NCBI GenBank assembly: GCA_018417955.1
Contig: JACTVC010000015.1
Location: 707,862-771,861 of the forward strand
Length of the DNA: 64,000 nt
Reading direction: 5' to 3'
From: Laccaria trichodermophora
Taxonomy: Eukaryota > Basidiomycota > Agaricomycetes > Agaricales > Hydnangiaceae
A model generated the notes under the pieces. That model did not search any database, was not told the DNA's origin, and was given only the letters and a program-made list of their open reading frames with translations. Position numbers and translations under genes: made by a program. Shown here one piece after another: positions 1 to 12,001 of the stretch. The stretch's first letter is position 1, and each line of letters begins with the position of its first letter.

Positions 1-1039
1 TAGGCAAAGCTATTGAAAATTATCGATCTGTGCCTCAACTTAGGCCAGTGAAAAACGATCCAGATTGTCCAATCACTCTCATCAACCTCAGCACTGCTCT
101 TATTCAAAAGGACACCAAAGATGGCTTGATGAATGCCATTATTGACCTTCACAAGGCTGTAGAACTTTGCACCATGAAATTGGCGACCAATCATCCTTCA
201 CTTATTTTGGCTCTCACCAACCTCGCACAAGCATACAACAGCCACTATATAAACTCGAAAGATATCAGCGATGTCATCAGGAAAGTTGACATCCTGGAAA
301 GGATATTAGATTTGACAGATGAAGGGTTGGGGTGGCTGGTTCTGCTCGTGAACCTGATGAATGCTTGTTGGAGGCTTTACAAAATAGCGCATAATCAAAG
401 CGATGACTTAGACAAAGTGGTTCTTCATGGTTGAGAGGCATTGAAGAACTCTGATGGCTCTGACAACACTATTCATGTCAAGGCTCTCATCACTCTCGCC
501 GACATCCTGTTTGCTTGCTACCTTCAAACCAGCCTGGAAAATGTCACAGATTTGGATCAGGCTATTCAATACTATCATGAAGCCATTGATCCAGACCCCA
601 AAGACAGTCTGGATTCCATGTTATGCAGCCACCTTGCCTCTGCCATATACATCCAGTGTCAGGACTTTAAAGACATGGAGGGGTGAGACTGGAAAATGCA
701 ATTTCTTACAGCCAGAAGGCTCTAAACACATGTGCTAAAGATGACCCTTCTTACCTCAGGATTCAGAATAACCTTGGGAGTATGCATCTGGCACAATTTA
801 ACAAGTGGGGGGCAGAGGGCGACCTTGTCAAGGGAATTCATGTTTACGAGGATGTTGTCTCACATTGTCCAGATGACAGTGACAATTTCAAACATTATCA
901 AAACACCCTCAAGGATTTGAAACAGGCTCTTCAAGATAAACAGAATAGTCAGAAGGTTAAGCAGAAGGGCACAGCTAGTTTGTGTTTGACGCAATCCTCT
1001 GATGAAAGTATCCCATCGAGACCTGGCTCTATCATTTGA
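1..1039 (+). pseudogene. Decayed TPR-repeat protein (C-terminal part)
   Basis: The translated fragments align along their whole length with the two TPR proteins at 52936-54420 and 63004-64000: repeats reading like DAIIDLHKAVELC, ALTNLAQAYNSHY, DVIRKVDILERILDLTDEG and DLVKGIHVYEDVVSHCP occur in the same order. The copy is broken. At 432-434 an in-frame TGA sits where both paralogues have an arginine codon (a CGA to TGA change would explain it), and near 680-685 the frame shifts by one base. The 5' part lies outside the window. The family consists of helical repeat scaffolds, in fungi often the tail of NACHT or CHAT proteins; no such catalytic domain is visible here. It is much poorer in CpG than its intact paralogues. 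Confidence 0.85.
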
Positions 1040-1714
1040 ACACACTACCTATACTCACCTTGGAATTCGCATTAGAAACATCTGCCATCATTTTCCAAGG
1101 CCCTCATTTCCTACTACTTCAGGACCTGCTTCCTCTGGCTTCTGGCTACGCTTATTCTCTCAAACCATCTCTGCACATCACTGAGTTGATGTCCACAGAA
1201 AAATCAAGTCTGTCAATCTTGATTATGCGTATCTGTACATACATCTGATGCCATGTGCTGCTGCTTTTACTTTGCTATTGGTCATATCTGCAGCTTCCTC
1301 TCATGTTTCTATTCCTTGGAGTCTCCAGCACAATATTGTCAATCATTGTGATTTTTTGTAAGAAAAAGTCATTTTTGCATCCCAATCATTTCCCTGACTC
1401 TGGAACAGAGGAGGGTTCTATCAGAATGATAAATCTGAACTCCAGCCAACTGTCATGTGATGGCTTCCCATGACCTTTGGCATGTTCCGTGTTTGTTGTT
1501 CTCGCTGGATATGTTCCATCCACTTGAGCACTCGCCACTTGTTCTTGATTGTTGTGTTTGTTCTCAATTGTCATATTCATTCTCAATTGTTGCATTCGTT
1601 TTTGTTGGTAAAGCATCGAATCATGGCCTACCATGTTAAATTTGTGGCCTACCACATTAAACTTGTGGCCTACCATGTTAAACTTGTGGCTAACCACATC
1701 AACCATCTAGTTCT
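1040..1714. other. Non-coding flank between TPR pseudogene and Helitron coding part
   Basis: No convincing gene is seen. The stretch should contain the 5' terminus of the Helitron, but no unambiguous 5'-TC end could be picked. It includes a 21-bp tandem repeat listed separately. Confidence 0.5.
1623..1704. repeat. Tandem repeat, 21-bp unit, about four copies
   Basis: Units start at 1623, 1644, 1665 and 1686, each a variant of gtggcctaccatgttaaact. The unit is a whole number of codons, so both strands stay open through it, but there is no reason to think it is coding. Confidence 0.85.
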
Positions 1715-4134
1715 ATGGAATTTCTGGATAACCCTGCTTGGTTCCTTTCTTCAGATGACCATCATAAGCTTTCTCTCTCCAAATTCTCTGTACCTGTCTT
1801 GAGGGATGCTGCTCTTTCAGCTAAAATGCAGCCCATGGCTCAATTTAAAACAAAAGCTCAATTAATTGATGGGCTTCTGGTTGCATTTTTGAATACTTGG
1901 AATTTGATCATGTCCAAGTCAACTAGTGATATTCTACCTCTTTTTTCAACACCTCCAAGCTACATTTCAAGATCTGATCTTCTTTCCAAATATTTTAGTA
2001 GTATATTTGGTGACATCATTGCTTCTGCTCTTCATATACCTCAAAGCTTTCCCAAGACTGAACTTACCCCCTCAAGTGATCAACTTCTCTCAGATCTACT
2101 TGTTCTTGTTAAGGATAAATCTTTTGAGCTCAAACCCTCAAAATTTTTGACTAAAAAAAAACTTCAAAAATTACTTGATGATTTACACCCATCACGCTGC
2201 CCTTCTTACTCATCAACATTTGCATCTTGTTTAACAGCAATTACAGAAAGCTTTTGGGCTAGATGTGAAAACTTGATGTTTGCTAATCAACTTCAGATTA
2301 TTGGCAGCATCATCTGTTGGGAACCTTCATTTAGTCCACTTTGTAACCAGTCTTTCAAGGACCTGATTTTATACCTTCTGAAAATTGAATATTCTTCTGA
2401 TCTTGTTAACTGTCTCATTCATACAAAAGAATTTTGTTTCTCATTCGCAAAAAGAAATGACAGAGCTCAACAAATAAAGCTTAGTATTGAATTGGATCTC
2501 AATATGAAAAAAGATATTTCTCTCAATTGGCCAGCTATTCTATCAGATGAAACAGTATATCGCTGTCTTGAAGCATATTGAGCTGGCACTGTATGGAAAC
2601 TGCCTCACCATTGTGCATGCTGTGCATGTATTCAGCATGGAACCCACACAGAAGCTATCACTTTGGATGATCCTGAAAGTTTGTATCATGATTTGCACTT
2701 GGAACTTTTAAAAAGAACATCATATTGTCCTCCATTTATTTCTCCTTCTGTACCTCAATTTTCTAATCTATTACTCCACTCTTCTGAATGTTCTTTCAAT
2801 GATGTGAGAGAACCTAACTTACTGCATTTGTGTAAGGAATGTGCCTCCCAACTGAGATCAAATAAGTTGCCCAGGTTTGCTCTGGCTAATAACTTTTATA
2901 GAGGTGAACTTCCTGAGGAGTTTAAAGACCTTACATGGGTGGAAGAAATGGCTTGTGCAATTTATCGTAATACTGCACACATCTCTTGCATTTATCAATC
3001 ATCAGATCCCTCACAACCTTGTGTCTTCCATGGAAATACTTGTCACATGACATGAATGTTGTATCAACTGCCACTGTTCTTCCATGTACACCAGATGATG
3101 TAAATGATATGTTGTCTGTTATTTTTATAGGCCCTGGAAAAGACAAACCTGACTGCTTAAAAAACATGTTCCATGTTCATAAATCCAAAATTTGGAATTT
3201 TCTTGTTTGGTTAAAAAATGTTGCTAACAATCCACTATATCAAGGCATTACCTTAGATCAAAGACATGTTGAACTTTATCCTGATAGTGATGTACTTCCT
3301 GGTATTGATAAACATGTTGTTCATGACACTACTTTGAATGCCAACCAAACATTTGATGATGAGACAGCAGGTTTTTCTGACCACCCTGCCTTACAAGTAG
3401 GACAAGATGACAGTGAAGGCCCTGTTCTTTTTTTAGAAAAGCTTGGTGTTTCTGATCCTGAAAATGTACTCTTGCATGGCTGGTCTTTTATTGCCTCTGC
3501 ATTGCGAAATCTTGTTGAAAAGCCATCTGACAGGCCTGACCTCATCATTCACCAATCTTCATGTTCTGTCAGAGAATATGATAACCCTAGCTTTTTTCCA
3601 GGCATGTATCCAACATTGTATCCATATGGAACGGGGGGCTTTGAAGATCCAACACATCCAGTAACTGTTTCTTTTCAAAAACAGGCAAATTATTATCTAG
3701 ATCTTGCTGACCATTCATTCCAATATCATCACTCATTCATCTTTGTTGTTGTAAATATTTTACAAAGAAGGGCTGCACATCTGCATACCTCTTTTACTGT
3801 GTCACAGTCTTGTTTTAAAGCTGTTTCTGAAAGCCTATTATCAATCTCTCCTCATACTCTGTCTATTGTTGCCAATCACCTTGAGAATGAAGGAAAAGTC
3901 TCTGATTTGAGTGCTGAACAAAAAAAGGTATTTGATCTACTCAATGAGGTGAACATTGTTTCTGCCAGAATACCTGGTTCATAGGCTTCAAAAATATTTT
4001 GTCATAATGAAATTTGTAGTTACTCTGGACTTTTTGGTATGCCTATTTTGTTTTTAACTGCTAATCCCAATCCAACTCATAGTCCAATGTTTCAAGTAAT
4101 CTTTGAAGATCAGACTATAAACTTAGATGATAGG
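1715..4134 (+). pseudogene. Helitron N-terminal region (DUF6570-like) and start of Rep
   Basis: A long frame (1715-2581) ends at a TGA, continues to about 3055, then shifts one base and continues to about 3984. Segments such as LCKECASQLRSNKLPRFALA, NNFYRGELPEEFKDLTWVEE and FFPGMYPTLYPYGTGGFEDP are typical of the region before Rep in agaricomycete Helitrons. After another stop at about 3982, GLFGMPILFLTANPN followed by HSPMFQVIFED begins the Rep domain; the LTR element interrupts it right after NLDDRFP. Several positions where I recall arginine in the family are Cys or His here, as CpG decay would give. Not functional. Confidence 0.8.
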
Positions 4135-4139
4135 TTTCC

Positions 4140-4458
4140 TGTGATATAGGATTGGAAGGGAATGCCCAGAGGCCATAGTCAAACAGTGGTATATAGCTAG
4201 ATTTGGATATCTTACATAATATATTGATCTTTTGTCTTGAACCACCACCTTGTCAGCAGTCTTGCCATCCTCTTGCACTACATGTAGTGCTTTGTATAAC
4301 TGTACTTCCTACAGTATGCATAATCATGTTGGGCCAGCTGAGTATCTTGTAACTGCTCATTGCTCACTCATGGGTGTTGATCCCAGATCCACCCATTCTT
4401 GCCTCCTCCTTCCCTCTTGGCTTCAGCTATGCGAGAAGTTCAGAGTGAACGCTTCACA
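4140..4458. repeat. 5' long terminal repeat, 319 bp
   Basis: Starts TGTGATATAGG and ends CGCTTCACA. No base differs from the 3' copy at 7691-8009. Confidence 0.95.
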
Positions 4459-4459
4459 A

Positions 4460-4477
4460 TGGTGGGGGCACCGCGGA
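4460..4477 (+). other. Probable tRNA primer-binding site
   Basis: One base after the 5' LTR the sequence TGGTGGGGGCACCGCGGA begins. Its complement ends in CACCA, as expected for the 3' end of a charged tRNA. The tRNA species was not identified. Confidence 0.6.
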
Positions 4478-5180
4478 CTTCACCAAAGCATGGTTGAAGT
4501 CTGCATTTCTTGGTAGAGGGAGAGCTGGAGAGTTGTGGGAATGCGCCAGCTCATCACAGGAGGAACCTTAGCATGGATGGTAGCTGCTGCTCGCGCTCTT
4601 CGCGGCGGGCTTACTACTTCATGTGAAAGGGCTCATCCATCCTTCAGTTGGATGAACCATTGACTTTAGCTTGTGCTTGCACAGCTGGTTGAGGTTTGTT
4701 CGATTGGGTTGCTGCGCTGACTCTGAGCAGCTGGGCTTTGGGATTTCGCGACTACGCGGCCTGAAGTCTACTGTGAGGAGAGTTCCTACTCACCTATGTC
4801 TGGATTCCGCGACTACGCGACCATTGACTTGGTGAGGAGGTCGCCCACAACCAGTGTCGCCTGCTGCTTTGCGCTGCTTCACTGTCTCTCAGACTCCACC
4901 TGTTCCTCAACCATCTCCCTTGTCTTTTAGCATCTAGGCCTCTCAAGAACAGCCAGATGTTCATTGACATCCCTCCAGTTCAGTCTACTGCTCTGGAAAT
5001 TATGTGCTATGCCCTACTATGCTTCTCTCCCAATCTTTGCTGTTTTCCTGCTTGAGGAATGAGTGTTCTCATCCTCCTTACTTCTCTATGAGCTCCCTGG
5101 AATGGCTCTTCTTGGTTTCTGAATGGTTAGAAGGGTTTGGAGTGGTTTTGGGTTGGATGGGGTTGATGGGACATCAACAT

Positions 5181-6143
5181 GGGACTTATTCACCTCATAT
5201 CTCGCCAACCGACGCCCCGATTGCTCTCGTCTCTTTTGCGCTGGGAGGCCCTCGTTCATACCTTTCTTTGGACCCCCTGAACTCGCCAAACGGTCGCATA
5301 TTGGCTGCGCTTCACCTACTTCAGCCTGGCATGACCAAAATGAACATATCTCGTCCGTTCTCGGCGAGATCCTCGTCGTTCCTTTTGTTCTTTGGCTCGT
5401 TTTGAAGCCACGGTCAATGCGCTTTTGGGAAGCCCTCATACGCGTCAAACGGACGAGCGGTTCCTGTGTTACAGCACCATCCCTCCAACAACCACTTACA
5501 TGTGACTTGTTCATGTCATATCTCGCCAACCGATGCCCCGATTGCTCTCATCTCTTTTGCGCTGGGAAGCCCTCATTTACACCTTTCTTTCGACCCCCTG
5601 AACTCGCCAAACTGTCACCTATTGGCGGCGCTTCGCCTAGTTCAGCTTGGTATGACCAAGATGAACATATTTCGTCCGTTCTCGGCGAGATTTCGGTCGC
5701 TTCATTCGTTCTTTGGCTCATTTTAAAGCCATGGTCAATGCGCTACTGGGAAGCCTTCATACGCGTCAAACGGACGAGCGGTTCTCGTGTTATAGCACCA
5801 TCCCTCCAACAACCATTTACACAGGACTTATTCATGTCATATCTCGCCGACCGACGCCCGGATCGCGCTCATCTTTTTTGCGTTGGAAAGCCCTGATCCA
5901 CACCTTCCTTTGGACTCCCTGAACTCGCCAAACGGTCACCTGTTGGCGGCGCATCGCCTAGTTCAGTCTGGTATGACCAAGATGAACATATTTCGTCCGT
6001 TCTCGGCGAGATCTCGGTCGCTTCATTCGTTCTTTGGCTCATTTTGAAGCCACGGTCAATGCGCTTCTGGGAAGCCCTCATACGCGTCAAACGGACGAGC
6101 GGTCCTTGTGTTACAGTGCCATCTCTTCAACAACCATTTCCCC
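5181..6143. repeat. Tandem repeat, 321-bp unit, three copies, inside LTR element
   Basis: The landmark gaccccctgaactcgcc (third copy gactccctgaactcgcc) recurs at 5271, 5592 and 5913, exactly 321 bp apart. Copies run about 5181-5501, 5502-5822 and 5823-6143. Since 321 is a multiple of three, one + frame (ATG at 5123, stop near 5896) stays open for 257 codons with a 107-residue repeat. The opposite strand is also open in places. No known domain is recognised, so coding is unproven. Confidence 0.9.
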
Positions 6144-6522
6144 ATTCCTGTTGTCATAACATGCTCGCATCGGACGTTCTATAGCCCGTTTTAAACGTCT
6201 GAATCGTACCTTTCCGACGCACCTATTCATGTCAAAAACGGACGACAGCCTGGTCTGCAGTATGCATTTACTCCAGAACTGCAGTTTCTGGGTATTACCT
6301 CTCTATCTCGACAACCACGGCTCGTCACGATACGCGAATTATACCGTTGGAAAGGCGTTGTTCGTAGCTTTCGAACGGGCATTTGATCTCCAGGAACGGG
6401 CCAGAAATCACTACGCTATGCTCAAACACATTTTTGGCTCCCTCAGGATATCCCCTCTATTTGGGGTGTTAAGACTTGATTGGAGGACTCTTATGGGCTG
6501 GGGAGACACCTCAACTGGTTGA

Positions 6523-6905
6523 GAGTTGCTGCTCGCGCATTACGCGGCGGACTCTTCTTCAGTCATGGTAACCTTCTCTCAGAAGGCTGATTGCTGCTCA
6601 CGTGTTGCGCGGCGGATCAGTGTGGAGGAGTTGCAGCTCGCGCATTACGCGGCGGACTCTTCTTCAATCATGGTAACCTTCTGAGTCCCTCAGAAGTACT
6701 GATTGCTGCTCGCGTGTTTCGCGGCGGATCAGTGTTGAGGAGTTGCTGCTCGCGCATTACGCGGCGGACTCTTCTTCAATCATGGTAACCTTCTGGCTCC
6801 TGATTGCAGCTCGCATGTTTTGCGGCGGATCAGTCTTGAGGAGTTGCTGCTCGCGTGTTGCGCGGCGGACTCTTCTTCAATCATGGTAGCCTTACAGATT
6901 GCTGC
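6523..6905. repeat. Tandem repeat, about 101-113-bp unit, four copies, inside LTR element
   Basis: Copies start near 6523, 6628, 6741 and 6842. Most carry two short near-palindromic cores of the type gctgctcgcgcattacgcgg, followed by actcttcttcaatcatggta. A related single core lies near 4585. Confidence 0.8.
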
Positions 6906-7160
6906 ATGTGTGTTGCATGGCCTGTGTCCACTCTGGGGGGCAAGTTTTATGACAACTTTTTTTTTTTCTTCCCCTTTCTTTCCTCTCATCATTCCTACCC
7001 AACTGGCACCACCTCTACCTACTCTGACACCAACTTACGATCACGGCTTGTAATTTTCCACTGCACGATCTCTTCGCCTCTATCCTCCCTGGCTTGATTC
7101 TTGAGATTCGCACACTGGAAAAGTGGGGGGCTGTAGGGGAGTATAGGTGGAAGGTGGGAG

Positions 7161-7401
7161 GAGAGGCGCAAGCCTCTATCCCATTACACACTCCCCACGT
7201 CCAGACGACACACCACAATGGAAGCAAGCTACATCATCTTGATGGGTAGAGGGAGTTGAGTTGGGATCAACGATCTGAGTGGAGAGGCGCAAGCCTCTAT
7301 CACACTATACATGTCTTATACCCAGACCACAAGTATGATGGAAGCATGCTACACCATCTTGATGGGGAAAGGCAATGGAGTTGGGATGGATGACCTGGAA
7401 G
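7161..7401. repeat. Tandem duplication, 121-bp unit, two copies, inside LTR element
   Basis: The phrase gagaggcgcaagcctctat starts at 7161 and again at 7282. Later parts of the units (ggaagca...ctaca...catcttgatggg) also match. gaggcgcaagcctc can form a hairpin. Confidence 0.75.
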
Positions 7402-7673
7402 CCATCCACTTGCATGGTTTCCCAGTACTCATGGTTATACATCACTGAAGAGAGAATGGGAGGATCATATGGGTATTTCTGGGTTAAGCTGGGAGCTTAC
7501 AGTGACCAGCTTTCCAGATAGTAAATTATTTGGGGCCAAATTTTTTCTTTCTTTTATTCATCTTCTTTGCTTTGCTACCTTTTGGTCTCATTTTATCCTG
7601 ATATTCACTCTGGGGGGCAAGAGGATTTCTATTCTATTATTCTTCCCCACCATTGTTTTCCTTACATGCCCTC

Positions 7674-7690
7674 TGGACATTGGGGGGCTT
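7674..7690 (+). other. Probable polypurine tract of LTR element
   Basis: Immediately before the 3' LTR the sequence gacattggggggcttt holds a run of six G. The same ctctggggggcaag-type run also occurs near 6937 and 7610, so the exact tract used is uncertain. Confidence 0.45.
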
Positions 7691-8009
7691 TGTGATATAG
7701 GATTGGAAGGGAATGCCCAGAGGCCATAGTCAAACAGTGGTATATAGCTAGATTTGGATATCTTACATAATATATTGATCTTTTGTCTTGAACCACCACC
7801 TTGTCAGCAGTCTTGCCATCCTCTTGCACTACATGTAGTGCTTTGTATAACTGTACTTCCTACAGTATGCATAATCATGTTGGGCCAGCTGAGTATCTTG
7901 TAACTGCTCATTGCTCACTCATGGGTGTTGATCCCAGATCCACCCATTCTTGCCTCCTCCTTCCCTCTTGGCTTCAGCTATGCGAGAAGTTCAGAGTGAA
8001 CGCTTCACA
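7691..8009. repeat. 3' long terminal repeat, 319 bp
   Basis: Identical to 4140-4458; followed directly by the target duplication TTTCC at 8010-8014. Confidence 0.95.
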
Positions 8010-8511
8010 TTTCCTGTTCTAGTATCATGTACAGAGCATGCTTTGAGATTGGCAAAAGATCCTGTTGCAGCTGCTGATTTTTTTGATTTTTCTATCCAGT
8101 GTCTGTTTGAGTTCTTATTTGGGTGGGATTTTGTCAAAGGTAAAAGCTCAGTTGAGGGTGGAATCTTGGGTTGGCTTGAGGCTTTTTATGGAATAGCTGA
8201 ATACACTGGGAGAGGTGATCATCATGGACATTTTTTACTTTGGCTTCTTGATGCCCTCAATCCTGCAGACCTCCATGAGAAATTGAAGTCCACTCCTGGT
8301 TTTGACCATAAAGTATTTTCTTTTTTTGAAGAGATTATCAAACATCACTTACCTGAAATTGAAGTTAATATTGACAAGGAATTTGAGCCTCATTCAGAAC
8401 ACCCACTTCATGCACCTCCTCCACCTGAATCTTGTGAAATGTTTGATACTGATGAATGGAAAGTAGATTTTGAAACTGATGTAAAGAAATGTGGTGAAAA
8501 GTTGCAACAGT
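8010..8511 (+). pseudogene. Helitron Rep domain, middle part
   Basis: The Rep frame resumes right after the LTR insertion. It holds GGILGWLEAFYGIAEYTGRG followed by DHHGHFLLW, which corresponds to the second HUH nuclease motif (His-Gly-His here), and then the KKCGEKLQQ segment. The block ends at a TGA where the reading into the next Rep segment is interrupted by an unrelated insert. HUH Rep proteins nick and join single-stranded DNA during rolling-circle transposition. Not functional in this copy. Confidence 0.75.
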
Positions 8512-10205
8512 GATACACTTTGCATGGGGATGAACGTGAAAGTGCAAAACACGCTTACAAGGATCAAGCATGTCAGGGAAAACCCTAAACACCTAACACT
8601 CACACACACGCACACACACACACATGCACACACACACACTATCACAATCTTGGTGCAAGAGTTCGAGGGCCTTTGGTATTAAGAAATACCACTTTTGTCT
8701 TCTTAGGTTTAAGTCTCAAGAGTTTTCATAATAAAACTGGGTTTTATTATTGGGTGTGGTATTAGAATAGTTCAATAGAACAAAGTATGTCTTTCAGGGA
8801 TCCTGGTTGCTCAAATGCAAAGTTCTCACACACAGACTTCTTTATTGACACAAAACACGAATTTATCAGACTTTTATAACTCCCTTGAGCTTTTATTATG
8901 TCACTACACTCCAAAACAAAGGGTACAAGTACACTGTCTCATCTGAATGATACTGTGCTAAAAAACCTCTTATTCAAGTCTCCAAGTAAGCTGACTCCCA
9001 AGCATGCTGGCTTCATTCACACTGTACTTTTCTGACCACAAAGAAATCTCCTTTAATTGATTACAACTGTCCACCTCCTAAGTCTCTACTTGGAGTGCAA
9101 CTAGCTGGTCAATGGGGGACAATTGCTTGCCTTTTGACCTGCCAGTTCCCTCCTTTTATACTCCAAAACCCCTATCTATGCTTTTACATATGTTTTTCTA
9201 CAGTTTATATTGGTCTGAAATTACAAATGGAATATAAATAGCTTTTAATAATCATGTGGTATAGTTTTATAGTGTCTTTCTTTGATACACTACAGTTTTT
9301 GTAGTGTTGGTATCTTTCTCTTGTGAACACATCAGTATTTGATGTGTACATGGAATAGTCTGGCTTTTAATTATCCTTGGCCTGGACCAGTTCCTTATGC
9401 TTCTTTCTCTTGGCCTCAGTTACCAATTTGACGTATCATGTCATTTTAGTGATGGCCAGGCCAATACATATGCAGCAAGCTGCCAGCTTCTTTATTTATG
9501 GAGGTTATTTGATTAAAATGCCTCAGCTCGGTTTCTGTATCATATGGAGATCGGATGGTACTCCAAAGGACTTCAAATGACTTTCTTAGTTATCAGGGGG
9601 TCTCCAGGATGGATTACCTAATGTCTTTCCAGGTGCGCATTTCATGCATCTTGGACAATGCTATGCATCACTCTTTCATGTGTATGTGGGAATTGCCGTA
9701 CTTGACACTTTACATGGCCGCAGGCCACGCTTGGTCCTCATACATATACTACATGGTCGCAGTATAGTCTTTCTAGTAGTAGAACATTATTTCACAATGT
9801 CCACATGCAGTTTATCCTCTAGAAGTCTTGGAAGTATTTATCACAGGATAAAAGTCTGAGTTTCCATATTTAAAAATCCATTACATGTTTCTAAACCCTT
9901 GGTAGTAATGCAATCTTGTCCCTGCATTGGGCGGTTTACTCTAGAGCTTCTTTATACTCTATTTCATGGTGGGTGAATCCTAGATAGGCTCCAAGTATAA
10001 TGTCACAGCACATACTGCTGCCAGCTCCAAGGCCTTAGTCCTATGTTCAGACTTGACGCATATGCACTTTTAGTCTACTGAACCAGGTATGTTCAAAGAC
10101 TCTTATATCATTGCAACTGTATATAGTGTATGTACATAGAAGACCATTTTAATGGTAAAATCACGAAAATTGGATTTTATATGGTTGAATATGTTTCACC
10201 CATAT
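8512..10205. other. Unidentified ~1.7-kb insertion in the Rep gene
   Basis: The Helitron protein should run from KLQ at about 8511 directly into RHECQAVCHKYGNE at about 10210, so everything between is extra. No open frame of note, no LTR pair and no terminal inverted repeat were found. It contains a (CA)n microsatellite. CpG is rare, so it is probably an old insertion. Boundaries are accurate to perhaps 10 bp; CAAC occurs at both edges and might be a short target duplication. Confidence 0.55.
8599..8640. repeat. (CA)n microsatellite
   Basis: An interrupted run of CA dinucleotides with occasional CG or TG steps. Confidence 0.95.
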
Positions 10206-11839
10206 CAACGGCATGAGTGCCAGGCTGTTTGCCATAAATATGGGAATGAGAACAAATGCTGTTTTAACTTTCCTCATAAAATTGTTGAACAATCTTCATT
10301 TGATGAAAAAACTAATTCTTTGATTCTTAAGTGCCTTGATGGAAATGTAAATTACTATAATCCATATATTCTTGCATATTGTCACCATAACCATGATTTG
10401 AAGTGTATTCTGTCTGGAAAGGCTGCAAAAGGTGCTATGTGTTATATTACAGACTACATTACAAAAATGGATCTAAAGACTTATCAAGTATTATCTCTCA
10501 TGTTGAAAGCTGTCTTGAGTGCAAATGAACACATTTCTTCTGAAAGCAGTACAGAAAGTGCCAAGATACTTTTGCAAAAATGTCTCTCTCAATTTCTTAG
10601 ACAGCAACAGCTTCATGCTCAACAGGCAGCACATTATATTCAAGGAAAAACAGATAGTATATCATCACATTCAACTGTTCCTATGCTATCCAGTTTACTG
10701 ATGCTTTTTGTTAGAAAAATTCTGTTCTGACTAACTCTGAAGATGATGAAACAGGTGGTCCAAATGATGATGAACCTGTGGAACCTGTATCTTTGAGGCT
10801 CACCACTGATGAATCAGGATGAATTTTGAAGCACACAAATTGACAATTACTACTACCATGATTCATTACTTTCTCATGTAAATTTCTTTGATTTTGTGCA
10901 ATTCTATCATGTTGAGAAACAGAAACCTCTTCATTATGCACAAAATGGAAACCCTTGACTTGGAACATTTGCAAGGTACTCCCTCAAAAAAGAACATCCA
11001 CTCAGTAAAACCCATCAGATTGTAGAACACACAAATATTGATCTTGGACATGGATCTCAGATTTTGGTACCACATGTTGTAGGATTATCAATTCCTCATC
11101 CTCAAGCTTCTTCCTTTCATTTGTTTATGTTAGCTTACTTCAAGCCATTTTCCCCTGAGCTTCCTCTTATTAAAAAAAATAAATCAATAGAATCAACATT
11201 TAATGACTTTGCTTTTTCAGAAAAGTCAAAGCTCATCATGAAAAACTGGGAAGCAATCTATGAGTGTGAGGATGAAAGAGATGCAGATTGATTGTGTAAA
11301 AGAGCTACCTTGGCAAAGGAGTCTCAAGCTCTGACTCAGTCCATGGTTTTTGATGATGATGAAATTATAGATGTTAGCTCAGAGACAATGACAGCAAAAA
11401 AAGATTTTGAAGTTAACTCAGTACTATTGAAACTCTTGGAGTCAAATTGGTTGAAAAAAATGCAAGAACATTCATCACCTATTCAAACAGAGTATAACAG
11501 AACATTAGAAATACCTGATTTGACAAAGACCTTATTATAGACATGGAAAACTGAAATGAAATCTCAGGAAGATTTTATTTTTGCACATTGTTGAAATGCA
11601 CAAGATCAAAGCAATCAGATTGGAGCACAGGAGACACCTGCTGATACAGAAATTGGTTCTGATTTTACTCCCACACTAAATGCTTCAACTTCTGTCAAAG
11701 AAACAGAAACTATAGCCAGCAATGATATTTCTCCTGAAACCAGAGAAGAGCTTCTCAATAGAATTATTGAAGAGGAAACACTAAATCGAAAGCAGACAAT
11801 TGCCTTCAATATCATTGCAAACTCATTTTTCAGGCTCAT
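10206..11839 (+). pseudogene. Helitron Rep C-terminus and Rep-helicase linker
   Basis: Begins RHECQAVCHKYGNENKCCFN and continues through NPYILAYCHHNHDLKCILSG to AMCYITDYITKM, where two tyrosines four residues apart match the Rep catalytic tyrosine pair. After several stops a second part carries VPHVVGLSIPHPQASSFHLF and MLAYFKPF, normal linker sequence, and finally NRKQTIAFNIIANSFFRL, the segment just before the helicase. The hAT transposon interrupts it there. At least five stops or frame changes make it non-functional. Confidence 0.75.
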
Positions 11840-12001
11840 CATATAGGCAACAGCACGGGTAAACCTGTGGGTACCCAGCTGCCAACCTGTACCCCAACCC
11901 ATTGGGGTATCTACTCTACAAGCCATGGGTAAGTACTATATGGGTATCACAGTTTAGACACAGGTACAGGGTACACCCCAGGTACATGATTTTGTAGCAA
12001 G

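Larger units (their letters stand above)
4140..8009. mobile_element. Non-autonomous LTR retrotransposon, very recent insertion
   Basis: Two direct repeats of 319 bp (4140-4458 and 7691-8009) are identical as read, begin TG and end CA, and are flanked by a 5-bp target duplication, TTTCC, at 4135-4139 and 8010-8014. A primer-binding site starts at 4460 and a G-rich purine stretch precedes the 3' LTR. The 3.2-kb interior shows no gag, protease, reverse transcriptase, RNase H or integrase; it consists of three families of tandem repeats. It therefore looks like a large non-coding element mobilised by proteins of another element. It is CpG-rich (21 CpG in 5221-5460), unlike the Helitron it sits in. 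The identity of the LTRs means insertion was too recent for mutations to accumulate. Confidence 0.95.

Noticed and set aside
4250..4516. Open frame of 88 codons at the 5' LTR, repeated at 7801
   Set aside because: It lies inside the LTR and reappears only because the LTRs are identical; no retroelement protein similarity.
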